A stretch of DNA of 64,000 nt, from the NCBI GenBank assembly GCA_023392075.1, contig JAEVZU010000250.1, positions 3,230 through 67,229 of the forward strand, given 5' to 3'. Below are positions 13,794 through 21,810 of this stretch, piece after piece. Under the pieces are notes generated by a model that was not told the DNA's origin, searched no databases, and saw only the letters and a program-made list of their open reading frames with translations. The position numbers and the translations under genes are program-made. Position 1 is the stretch's first letter; every line of letters starts with the position of its first letter. This DNA is from Bacillota bacterium (GTDB taxonomy: Bacteria; Bacillota; Clostridia; Acetivibrionales; DSM-1351).

Positions 13794-14963
13794 GTGGGAC
13801 ACGGACAGTTAAATGAATTAATAAAAAATGAATTGCTTGACATGGGTGCATCGCTTGTTGGTTTTGCTGATTTGTCAGGTTTGACGGAAGAACAGACTAA
13901 AGGCTGCAAATATGGAATAGCAATAGCTGCAGCCATTCGACCGCAGATTATAAATAATATAGCTCTGGGACCTACAAAAGAATATTATGATGAATACAAT
14001 AGATTGAACAATCTGCTGGACAGACTGGATAAGAGAGCTGCCGAAATTATCCGGGAGTCAGGCTTCACAGCCCTGCCCAAAACAAGGTCAAATGTTACCA
14101 TTGATTATAATGACCATTCGACCGTTCTACCTCATAAAACGGTTGCAACCAGGGCAGGACTTGGCTGGATAGGGAAATGCGCCTTGCTGGTGACTGAACA
14201 GTTCGGTTCAGCCTTAAGAATTTCTTCGGTGCTTACAGATGCACCGATCGAGACAGCGCAGCCTGTGACAGAATCCCGCTGCGGCAATTGTGACAGCTGT
14301 GTCCGTAACTGTCCGGCAGAGGCTTTGTCCGGCGACCTGTGGCATTCAGATAAAAAGCGCGGAGAATTTTATGATTTCATGGCCTGCAGAAACAAGGCAC
14401 TGGAAAGAACCTGGCGCATAGCGCCGGGCGAAACGCATTGCGGCTTGTGTATATTGGTATGTCCGAGAACAAAAAAGTACATTGAAGCCTCCGGCTACAA
14501 ACATAGCTTCCCAGGGGTGGATATGGCCTCAAGGGGAGACTTTGCGGAGATACTCCAACTACAGAGGCTTGCCTATCAAAGTGAAGCAGGCATATATGAC
14601 GACTTTAGTTTACCTCCTCTTCTCCAGACACTTGAAGAGCTTGAAGAGGAGGCAAGGCACTGCGTAATTCTCAAAGTTGTTGAAGACAGAAAAATAGTAG
14701 GTTCTGTAAGAGCCTTTGAAAAAGCCGGAACATGTTACATAGGCAAATTGGTAGTACATCCGCAGTATCAGAACAGAGGTAAAGGTAAAGCCCTGCTTGC
14801 AGCTGTCGAAAAGTGTTTTGAACATGTACGCTACGAACTCTTCACCGGTTTTAAAAGTGAAAAAAACCTATACCTTTATCAAAAACAGGGCTACAGGGCA
14901 TTTAAAACTCAAAAAATCAATGACAGGCTTGAACTAATTTACATGGAAAAAAATTCTTTTTAA
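13794..14963 (+). CDS. QueG-like 4Fe-4S protein fused to GNAT acetyltransferase
   Basis: A 389-residue two-domain protein with GTG start (GGAGGTTAAT before it). Residues about 1-240 resemble the epoxyqueuosine-reductase family: TVATRAGLGWIGKCALLVTEQFGSALRISSVLTD, a C-x2-C-x2-C-x3-C cluster (C163, C166, C169, C173) and a second set (C216, C219, C223). Residues about 247-389 form a GNAT domain with the acetyl-CoA loop VVHPQYQNRGKGKALL. The N-terminal part is shorter than full QueG and lacks its HEAT-like C-terminal region, so a tRNA-Q function is unproven; such truncated QueG-like proteins are common in clostridia. The fusion itself is unusual. No frameshift is needed. Confidence 0.82.
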   Translation: MGHGQLNELIKNELLDMGASLVGFADLSGLTEEQTKGCKYGIAIAAAIRPQIINNIALGPTKEYYDEYNRLNNLLDRLDKRAAEIIRESGFTALPKTRSNVTIDYNDHSTVLPHKTVATRAGLGWIGKCALLVTEQFGSALRISSVLTDAPIETAQPVTESRCGNCDSCVRNCPAEALSGDLWHSDKKRGEFYDFMACRNKALERTWRIAPGETHCGLCILVCPRTKKYIEASGYKHSFPGVDMASRGDFAEILQLQRLAYQSEAGIYDDFSLPPLLQTLEELEEEARHCVILKVVEDRKIVGSVRAFEKAGTCYIGKLVVHPQYQNRGKGKALLAAVEKCFEHVRYELFTGFKSEKNLYLYQKQGYRAFKTQKINDRLELIYMEKNSF

Positions 14964-15070
14964 GAAGTGATTACGTTGTATTATTGGTGGTATTTAATAT
15001 ATTAATGCTCAATTATTACAATTTCCATAATTTTTATATGTATTAGCATGACAAAAACTTAACAATTTTA

Positions 15071-15099
15071 TTGATTGTTTGTTATTTCTTTGCTAAAAT
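15071..15099 (+). promoter_or_regulatory. Promoter of the extracellular electron transfer operon
   Basis: TTGATT (15071-15076), 17-bp spacer, TAAAAT (15094-15099), predicting a start near 15106 and a short AT-rich leader to ATG 15168. No obvious operator palindrome is seen. Confidence 0.55.
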
Positions 15100-15167
15100 T
15101 ATAACATGTAAATGTAGAAATTTGTTGAAAATTGTAATAATTTAGAATAATACTGCTGGAGGAAAAT

Positions 15168-17336
15168 ATGAAAAAAAATATTTTGGTTATCGGAGCTGGG
15201 TATGCGGGAATACTAACAGCAAAGAAGTTAGCTAAAAAGTTTAAGAAAGACGATACCGTAGCTATAACAATCATTGACAAGAATCCTTTCCATACCATGC
15301 TGACCGAATTACATGAGGTTGCTGCAAACCGTGTTGACGAGGATAGTATAAAAATAAGCCTCAAAAAAGTATTCGCCGGCAGAAAAGTAAATGTGGTTCT
15401 TGACACAGTTGACTCCATCGATTTTAATAATCACAGGGTTGTCGGAAAGAATAACAAGTATGATTACGAGTATCTGGTTATTGCTGCCGGCTCAAAGCCA
15501 ACTTTCTTTGGAGTTCCCGGTGCCGAAGAGTATTCTCACAAGCTCTGGTCCTATGACGATGCCGTTAAACTGAAGGATCATATTCATAATTCCTTCAGAC
15601 AGGCTGCTACTGAAACAGATCCTGAAAAGAAGAAAAAGCTTTTGTCCTTTTATGTGGTAGGAGCCGGTTTCACCGGTGTTGAAATGGTTGGTGAACTTGC
15701 GGAATATGTTCCTTTCCTCTGCGAAAAATATGAAATAGACAGGGAATTTGTAGAACTGGTAAATGTTGATGTTCTGCAAAGAGCGGTTCCCATATTGCCT
15801 GAAAAGCTGTCTGCAAAGGTTGAAGCGCGCCTTGAAAAAATGGGCGTAAAGCTGATGCTGAATTCCGGAGTATGCGGCGTTGGAGAAGATTTCATTGAAG
15901 TTAAAAAGAACAGCCAGTGTACAAGATATACAGCCGGAACAGTTATCTGGACCGCAGGTATCGAAGGTGCCGATATTACAAATGAAGCGGCTAAAAATCT
16001 GGAATCGGTTAACAGAGGACGTATTAAAACCGATTCTTTCCTTAGATCATTAAATGATGAGCACGTTTATGTCGTAGGCGACAACATGTTTTACATCCCG
16101 GAAGGGGAAGAAAGACCTGTTCCTCAGATGGTAGAAAATTGTGAGCATAGTGCGGCAACATGTGCAAATAATATATATTGTGCAATTACAGGTAAAGGGG
16201 AGATGGAGGTTTACAAACCATCCTTCCATGGTGTAATGGTATGTGTAGGCGGACGGTATGGAGTTGCAAGAGTAGGTCTGCCAAATCACATGTTCAACCT
16301 GCCATCCTTTTTTGCAATGTTTGCAAAACACTTTATCAATATTATTTATTTTATACAGGTGTTGGGCTGGAATAAAATATTCAGCTACGTGAAACATGAG
16401 TTCTTCACAGTCAGGAATTGCAGAAGCTTTGTGGGCGGACATTTTTCAAACAGAACACCGAGCTTCCTGATGGTTGCCCTGAGAGTCTGGCTGGGTGCAG
16501 TATGGCTCTTTGAGGGAATCATGAAAGTGGTAGAGGGCTGGCTGAGCGCACCAAAACTTACAGGCTTTTTCGGAGGAGCCGCCTCCTGGTATAACAGCAT
16601 TCTTGGAACCCCAACCGCCGCGGCTGCGGGAGGCCAGGGTGCAGTAGATGCCGTAAGTGCTGCAACCGGCACAGGTGTTGCTGAAAGCACTGTTAAAGCA
16701 GCTGTAGATGCCGTAAGTGCTGCTACAAGTACAGGTGCTGCCGAAAGTACAGTTAAGGCTGCAGCTGATGCAGTGACCGCCGCAACTGGTGTTGCCGAAA
16801 GCACTGTCAAGGCTGCAGTAGATGCAGTGACTGCAGCAACAGGTGCTGCAACCGACGGCACGGTGCAGGAGACGGTAAAATCCATAGGAACAGCTATAAT
16901 GAATTTTGATTTCCTTGGTTTGTTCCGTTTGATTTTTGTAAGCGGTAAGGACCTGGCTCACTCTACATTAAGCGATTATGCTTTTAGGATTGACGTACCA
17001 TTAATGAACTCGTTTCTGGACAAGTTTGTTATACACAATAACTCGGTTCAGATATTCATGCAGGGCTTTATAGTAATAGCCGAAATACTGATAGGTCTGG
17101 CACTTATCGGCGGTCTGTTTACAACACCTGCATCAGCACTGTCGCTGGTACTTCAATTTATGTTTGTATGCACAACGGGACTTTACCTGGGAACCTTCTG
17201 GATGATATTTGCTGCCATAGCAGTGCTTATCGGCGCCGGAAGAACATTTGGTCTTGATTACTATGCAATGCCGTTCTTGAAAAAACAATGGAAAAAACTA
17301 CCTATTGTGAGAAGGTTGTATATTTATAATGATTAA
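15168..17336 (+). CDS. ndh2: Type II NADH dehydrogenase with membrane DoxX-like domain (EET Ndh2)
   Basis: A 722-residue protein. Residues 1-400 are a two-dinucleotide-binding NDH-2 flavoprotein: IGAGYAG (8-14) binds FAD, VVGAGFTGVEMVGELAEY the NADH site, and VYVVGDN the FAD C-terminal motif. Residues about 420-722 hold several membrane helices of DoxX type. It is interrupted at about 489-564 by four Ala-rich repeats of about 20 residues. The NDH-2 plus membrane tail, followed by dmkB and dmkA, matches Ndh2 of the Listeria EET locus, which passes NADH electrons to a dedicated demethylmenaquinone. GGAGG precedes the ATG; the 3' end overlaps dmkB by 8 bp. Confidence 0.92.
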   Translation: MKKNILVIGAGYAGILTAKKLAKKFKKDDTVAITIIDKNPFHTMLTELHEVAANRVDEDSIKISLKKVFAGRKVNVVLDTVDSIDFNNHRVVGKNNKYDYEYLVIAAGSKPTFFGVPGAEEYSHKLWSYDDAVKLKDHIHNSFRQAATETDPEKKKKLLSFYVVGAGFTGVEMVGELAEYVPFLCEKYEIDREFVELVNVDVLQRAVPILPEKLSAKVEARLEKMGVKLMLNSGVCGVGEDFIEVKKNSQCTRYTAGTVIWTAGIEGADITNEAAKNLESVNRGRIKTDSFLRSLNDEHVYVVGDNMFYIPEGEERPVPQMVENCEHSAATCANNIYCAITGKGEMEVYKPSFHGVMVCVGGRYGVARVGLPNHMFNLPSFFAMFAKHFINIIYFIQVLGWNKIFSYVKHEFFTVRNCRSFVGGHFSNRTPSFLMVALRVWLGAVWLFEGIMKVVEGWLSAPKLTGFFGGAASWYNSILGTPTAAAAGGQGAVDAVSAATGTGVAESTVKAAVDAVSAATSTGAAESTVKAAADAVTAATGVAESTVKAAVDAVTAATGAATDGTVQETVKSIGTAIMNFDFLGLFRLIFVSGKDLAHSTLSDYAFRIDVPLMNSFLDKFVIHNNSVQIFMQGFIVIAEILIGLALIGGLFTTPASALSLVLQFMFVCTTGLYLGTFWMIFAAIAVLIGAGRTFGLDYYAMPFLKKQWKKLPIVRRLYIYND

Positions 17337-18345
17337 TGAGAACACGAAGTCACAGCAAGACCTGGAATTTATTGTTTATGACGGAGCACTGGAACTGGTG
17401 AAGGAAAAGGTAAACAAGGCGTTGTCCGCTGCTCCTGTTATTATCCGTAAATATACCGAGCATTTGACGGCCTCAACAGGTAAATACATCAGGGCCGTTT
17501 CACTGCTCATATGTGCTCAGAACAGGGAGGGAAAGATTCATCCCAATGCTGTCAGTTTCGCTGCCGCTATTGAACTGCTTCATCTTGCAACACTGGTGCA
17601 TGATGATGTCATAGACAATGCCGGGATCAGGCGGGGCCAGGTTACACTCCAGAAGAAGTACGGGAGAAAAACTGCAGTTATCTGCGGAGACTATCTGTTT
17701 AGTATTGCATTGAAAATGGCTGCTTCGGTTCCGAATAAGGAAGATTATATTAAATTGAACATGCCTGACTATGTGAGCAGAGTGTGCCTGGGAGAATTGA
17801 ACCAGCATATTAATAACGGTTTTCTCGACCTGTCGGCTTATAAGTATCTCAAGATAATATCCGGGAAGACAGCTGCATTGTTTGAAGCATCCTTCTGTGC
17901 CGGAGCCATACTCAGCAATTATGATTCCGGGACCGAACCCGGCGGAACTGCCGGGCTGCAGGATAAAACCTTAAGCAAGTATATGCGTCTGGGAAGATAT
18001 ATCGGAATGATCTTTCAAATTCAGGATGACTGTATGGATTTTGAAAAAACCGAGGAAGTTGCAAAAAAACCGGTGCAATCCGATTACCAGCAGGGAGTTA
18101 TAACGCTGCCGCTGATATATGCTTTCCAAAAGATGCTAGGTTTAAAGGAAAAAGCCGGAAACAACAGCCTGACGAGAGAGGAAATAAATAATGCTGTTTC
18201 TCAGACGGGCGGTTTGGATTATACACACAAGATATCCGGAAGATATCATGATAAATCAATGAAATTGATAGAACAGCTTGATATATCTTCCGATAAAAGG
18301 TCAATGCTTATATATGTTCTTAATAAGGCATATGGAAAATCCTAA
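17329..18345 (+). CDS. dmkB: Polyprenyl diphosphate synthase for EET demethylmenaquinone
   Basis: A 338-residue trans-prenyl synthase making the long isoprenoid tail. Both Asp-rich motifs are intact: DDVID (92-96, in LVHDDVIDNAGIRRG) and DDCMD (233-237, in FQIQDDCMDF), as are GKYIRA and the KT of GKTAALFE. The start overlaps the ndh2 stop by 8 bp, so expression is coupled. Its place between ndh2 and a UbiA-type gene corresponds to DmkB of the flavin-based EET system, a paralogue of the heptaprenyl synthase of respiratory quinone synthesis. Confidence 0.92.
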   Translation: MINENTKSQQDLEFIVYDGALELVKEKVNKALSAAPVIIRKYTEHLTASTGKYIRAVSLLICAQNREGKIHPNAVSFAAAIELLHLATLVHDDVIDNAGIRRGQVTLQKKYGRKTAVICGDYLFSIALKMAASVPNKEDYIKLNMPDYVSRVCLGELNQHINNGFLDLSAYKYLKIISGKTAALFEASFCAGAILSNYDSGTEPGGTAGLQDKTLSKYMRLGRYIGMIFQIQDDCMDFEKTEEVAKKPVQSDYQQGVITLPLIYAFQKMLGLKEKAGNNSLTREEINNAVSQTGGLDYTHKISGRYHDKSMKLIEQLDISSDKRSMLIYVLNKAYGKS

Positions 18346-18376
18346 CTTAAAAGTTGGAATGATGCAGGTGGAATAA

Positions 18377-19279
18377 ATGGTTCTGAAATTACTTAATTAC
18401 ACGGAAATAAAAACCAAAATAACAAGTATTTTTGCATTCTTATTAACAACAGCTTATATTTTTTATGTTGGAAAACCAATCAATTGGAGACTTACACTTA
18501 TATTTTTTATTTCGATGTTTGTCTTTGATTTGACAACAACAGCGATAAATAATTATATTGACTCAAAAACCAACCATCAGGATCTTGCTTTCAAACGAGG
18601 TACCGCTCTGTTGATAATATATGTGTTATTTGGTATCTCTGCAGGTTTTGGTTTATATCTGGCTTATCTGACAGATGTTATAGTGCTGCTGCTGGGTGCG
18701 GGATGCTTTCTGTGCGGAGTTTTTTATACCTTCGGGCCGGTACCTATTTCAAGAATGCCTTTGGGGGAAATATTTTCAGGAATTTTTTACGGGTTGCTGA
18801 TACCATTTATCCTATTATATATTAACATGCCTGAAGGCACTTATTTGACTTTGAGGCTTGCATTGGACACCATAAGTCTAAATATAAACGTAATGCCGGT
18901 TATAACCATATTTTTGCTTTCGGTGGCTCCTGCCTGTACTACTGCGAATATTATGCTTGCAAATAATATTTGCGATGTGGATAAGGATATAGCTGTAATG
19001 CGTTATACCCTTCCGTATTATCTGGGCAGCAAGCCTGCCCTGTATTTATTTGCAGCCCTGTATTATATTCCGTATGCAGCTGTTGTGCTGATGGTGGTAT
19101 TGAACGTTATTTCGCCCATATGTCTGATAACCCTGATCACTCTGGTAATTGTTCAAAAGAATATCAAAGAATTTTTTAAGCATCAGGATAAGGAAAAGAC
19201 TTTTATCTGTTCTATAAAAAACTATGTAATTATTATGGCTTCCTTAACCTTAATGATTTTTATTTCCGGATTGTTTTAG
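18377..19279 (+). CDS. dmkA: UbiA-type prenyltransferase (DHNA prenyltransferase paralogue)
   Basis: A 300-residue integral membrane prenyltransferase with about eight helices. The two Asp-rich metal-diphosphate motifs are seen: NNYIDSKTNHQD (first, N-x3-D-x5-D form) and NNICDVDKD (second). It would join the DmkB-made prenyl chain to 1,4-dihydroxy-2-naphthoate, giving demethylmenaquinone. It lies 31 bp after dmkB. Position and neighbours identify it as DmkA rather than the housekeeping MenA, though whether this organism has another menA cannot be seen here. Confidence 0.9.
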   Translation: MVLKLLNYTEIKTKITSIFAFLLTTAYIFYVGKPINWRLTLIFFISMFVFDLTTTAINNYIDSKTNHQDLAFKRGTALLIIYVLFGISAGFGLYLAYLTDVIVLLLGAGCFLCGVFYTFGPVPISRMPLGEIFSGIFYGLLIPFILLYINMPEGTYLTLRLALDTISLNINVMPVITIFLLSVAPACTTANIMLANNICDVDKDIAVMRYTLPYYLGSKPALYLFAALYYIPYAAVVLMVVLNVISPICLITLITLVIVQKNIKEFFKHQDKEKTFICSIKNYVIIMASLTLMIFISGLF

Positions 19280-19401
19280 GGTAATAAAGTCAATTGCTGT
19301 TGAAACCTTCGCAGTCTCAGACTCAAACTGGCGGCATTCGGCAGATAGTAATTTACTTAGTTAAATAATTAACACCAGACTTAACCAGATTGGAGGGTTA
19401 C

Positions 19402-19788
19402 ATGAAGTTTTTCAAAAAAAGTGACATCATACTTGTTTTGGCAATTGTTTTTATTGGTATATTATCTATGTTCATATATAAGTACAATTTTGCTGAAAAA
19501 CCGGCCAGGGCTGAAATATACTATAAAACACAGCTTATTAAATCAGTAGACCTGACAAAGGGGAAGGATGTTCATTTCTCCATACCACAAAACAAGAATG
19601 TTGTATTCCATCTTGATCCTGATGGAAATATTTCTTTTGAACACTCAGATTGTCCCGATAAAATATGTATAAAGACAGGGAAACTGCATACGGTAGGCCA
19701 AACGGCAGCTTGTCTGCCAAATGAAATTTTTCTGAAAATCGTTCCTCTTAATGACCATGAGGAACAGGATATTGATATTATAGGTTGA
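19402..19788 (+). CDS. eetA: NusG domain II family membrane-anchored protein (EetA)
   Basis: A 128-residue protein with one N-terminal membrane helix (about 9-28; DIILVLAIVFIGILSMF) and an external NusG-domain-II-like domain. The family signature HSDCPDKICIKTG ... QTAACLPN with three or four Cys is intact. In Listeria EetA is one of two membrane proteins required for extracellular electron transfer, probably forming a complex with EetB; its exact role is unresolved. ATG at 19402 after GGAGGG is preferred to an upstream TTG at 19390. The stop codon abuts the TA target of an M1 element. Confidence 0.88.
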   Translation: MKFFKKSDIILVLAIVFIGILSMFIYKYNFAEKPARAEIYYKTQLIKSVDLTKGKDVHFSIPQNKNVVFHLDPDGNISFEHSDCPDKICIKTGKLHTVGQTAACLPNEIFLKIVPLNDHEEQDIDIIG

Positions 19789-20000
19789 TACCTTCTATTG
19801 ACAATGTACAATACGTTTTTGAGTGGTTAATTTGCCCTGAGGCTGCGTTGAAGCCGCTTGCAAGGTACAAAGCCTTACAACACGCCTTTTCCTTGCCGCA
19901 AACCAAATTATCTCACTCAAAAATCACCGACATCACGCTGAGATATTTCGGCAATTTTCGAGCCGGCGTGAGGCGTTTTATACATTGTCAATAGAGGGTA
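19789..20000 (+). mobile_element. M1 MITE-like element, copy D, inserted between eetA and eetB
   Basis: TA-flanked element of 212 bp. Left end CCTTCTATTGACAATGTA (19791-19808), right end TACATTGTCAATAGAGGG (19981-19998). The interior is colinear with copy E but lacks about 65 bp (the GACGCAAGGCAAGGACGACG and GAAAAGTGGC region). It starts at the base after the eetA stop codon and ends 35 bp before the eetB start. Small reading frames inside it are not credible genes. Confidence 0.9.
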
Positions 20001-20034
20001 CTATTGGAAAAAGGCGAAAGGGTAACGGCTGAAG

Positions 20035-20571
20035 ATGAATTCAACAAAAAACAATCTTTCAAAAACAAAGCTTCTGGTTTTAACGGCGTTACTTTTTGCT
20101 GTAGCATTGGTACTTTCAATTGTTGAAAACTCATTGCCTTCCATAAGCTTGCTTGTCCCGGTTCCGGGAATAAAACTGGGGCTTTCAAATATAGCTGTTA
20201 TGTATGCATTGTTTTTTCTGGATAAAAAACCGGCTTTTGCCATAGCTGTTTTAAAAGGCCTGTTTGTGGTGATGACCAGAGGCCCCATTGCCGGACTTTT
20301 AAGTTTCAGCGGAGGTGTACTGTCCGTCCTTGTAATGTCGCTGCTGATATTTGTATTTAAGGACAGGATATCTTATCTGGCTTTAAGCATATTTGGTTCG
20401 ATAATGCATAATGTAGGCCAGTTTATTGTTGTATCGTTTATTTATACCAATATGTATCTCTGGGTATATCTCCCCGTTCTTTTAATCTCCGGCGTAGTTG
20501 CAGGTATTGCAACGTCAACTCTCTTAAGATTTATTTTACCGGCTTTTAACAGGCTGGTTTCAAATAAATAA
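20035..20571 (+). CDS. eetB: Gx transporter family / heptaprenyl-synthase-component-I-like membrane protein (EetB)
   Basis: A 178-residue protein with five or six membrane helices. The family core PVPGIKLGLSNIAVMYALFFLD, with VVMTRGPIAGLLSFSGGVLS, is typical of the ECF-S-component-like Gx proteins (annotated as heptaprenyl diphosphate synthase component I). In the EET locus this protein is EetB, partner of EetA. The ribosome site is poor (AAAGGG, about 15 bases away), and M1 copy D lies 35 bp upstream, so the insertion probably changed how translation or transcription enters this gene. Confidence 0.87.
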   Translation: MNSTKNNLSKTKLLVLTALLFAVALVLSIVENSLPSISLLVPVPGIKLGLSNIAVMYALFFLDKKPAFAIAVLKGLFVVMTRGPIAGLLSFSGGVLSVLVMSLLIFVFKDRISYLALSIFGSIMHNVGQFIVVSFIYTNMYLWVYLPVLLISGVVAGIATSTLLRFILPAFNRLVSNK

Positions 20572-20599
20572 ACAAATTAATCTATTTGGAGGAACTACT

Positions 20600-21694
20600 A
20601 TGAAAAAATTACTTTCACTGGTACTGGTTTTAGCTCTGGCAGTTGCTTTTACAGCAGGCTGCGGATCAACTTCGACAAGCACAGCAACCAGCACTGCAGC
20701 AAATACTGCAGCCAACACTGAAACAAGCACGGCACCAAGCACAGCATCCAATACAGAACAGGCCACAGGTGATGCAGTTAAGACCGGACTCGCAGTTATA
20801 TCTACTGCTGCAAAGTCTACTGATGCCGGAGAAAAGGATGGATTGGCAGAAGTGGATTCTGTTGCTGTCGCAGTAACCGTGGATAAGGACGGTAAAATCG
20901 TGAAGTGTGTTATTGATACTGCACAGACAAAAATCAATTTTTCAAAAGATGGTAAAATACTTTCAGATCTCAAGGCAGAATACAAATCCAAGCAGGAACT
21001 TGGAGAAGAATACGGTATGAAGAAGGCTTCAAAAATCGGCAAGGAATGGTTTGAACAGGCAAATGCCTTTGCTGCCTATGCAGTTGGAAAGACAGTTGCT
21101 GAAATCAAGGGAGTTGCTGTAAATCAGGAAGGTGTTACTACCGATGCCGAATTATCAACATCTGTAACAGTACATATCACTGATTATGTAGCTGCTATCG
21201 AAAAGGCTGTCAGCAATGCCAAGGATACAGGCGCAAAAGCAGGGGATAAACTTGGTCTTGCCATAGTAACAAGCATTTCCGGTTCCAAAGAGGCAGGAGA
21301 TAAGGATGGCCTTGCTCAGGCTTATTCGAACTACACTGCAACTACTTTTGACGCTGCAGGAAAAATAACAAGCTGTGTTATAGATGCATCACAGTCAAAT
21401 GTCAATTTCTCAAAAGCCGGCAAGATCACTTCCGACCTGAAAGCTCCATTACAGACAAAGGTTGAGCTTGGTGAAGGCTATGGAATGAAGAAGGCATCAA
21501 AGATCGGCAAGGAATGGTCTGAACAGGCTGATGCATTCTCAAAATATGTTGTTGGAAAAACAGTTGATGAGGTTAAAGGTATAGCAGTAAATGAAGAAGG
21601 CGTTGCCACAGCTGCAGAATTAACAAGCTCAGTTACTGTTCACATCTCTGACTTTACAAATATTATTGAAAAGGCTTCAAAAACCGCAAAATAA
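20600..21694 (+). CDS. pplA: FMN-binding-domain-like lipoprotein with two tandem domains (PplA)
   Basis: A 364-residue lipoprotein: signal peptide with lipobox FTAGC (Cys21), a Thr/Ala/Ser-rich linker (22-58), then two homologous domains (about 60-205 and 215-364). Each has the block YGMKKASKIGKEW and ends in a presumed flavin-attachment motif, STSVT (186-190) and SSVT (343-346). Listeria PplA is a two-domain lipoprotein with FMN linked to Thr by FmnB, and acts as the final extracellular carrier. Here the motif differs from the common SGAT, so Thr190 and Thr346 are inferred sites. GGAGG precedes the ATG; a hairpin (21763-21789) follows. Confidence 0.9.
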   Translation: MKKLLSLVLVLALAVAFTAGCGSTSTSTATSTAANTAANTETSTAPSTASNTEQATGDAVKTGLAVISTAAKSTDAGEKDGLAEVDSVAVAVTVDKDGKIVKCVIDTAQTKINFSKDGKILSDLKAEYKSKQELGEEYGMKKASKIGKEWFEQANAFAAYAVGKTVAEIKGVAVNQEGVTTDAELSTSVTVHITDYVAAIEKAVSNAKDTGAKAGDKLGLAIVTSISGSKEAGDKDGLAQAYSNYTATTFDAAGKITSCVIDASQSNVNFSKAGKITSDLKAPLQTKVELGEGYGMKKASKIGKEWSEQADAFSKYVVGKTVDEVKGIAVNEEGVATAAELTSSVTVHISDFTNIIEKASKTAK

Positions 21695-21762
21695 TAATAA
21701 AAATTATTTAAGTTGTAAAATATAAAATAGCATTATAATATAAATATATATTTATAAACAAT

Positions 21763-21789
21763 GAGAGGTAGTTTATCAAACTACCTCTC
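21763..21789 (+). terminator. Hairpin between pplA and fmnB
   Basis: GAGAGGTAGTTT and AAACTACCTCTC pair perfectly (12 bp) around a three-base loop, with no U-tract. It may stabilise the pplA mRNA end or partly terminate, so the lipoprotein is made in excess over FmnB. Confidence 0.6.
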
Positions 21790-21810
21790 TAAACATATTG
21801 AGGTGAGAAA

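Noticed and set aside
16385..16961. Long minus-strand frames opposite the Ala repeats of ndh2
   Set aside because: They arise from the GCN-rich repeat read in reverse; low complexity, no ribosome site, and fully inside a well-supported gene.
19785..19994. Plus-strand 69-codon frame between eetA and eetB
   Set aside because: It coincides with M1 copy D and has no independent support.
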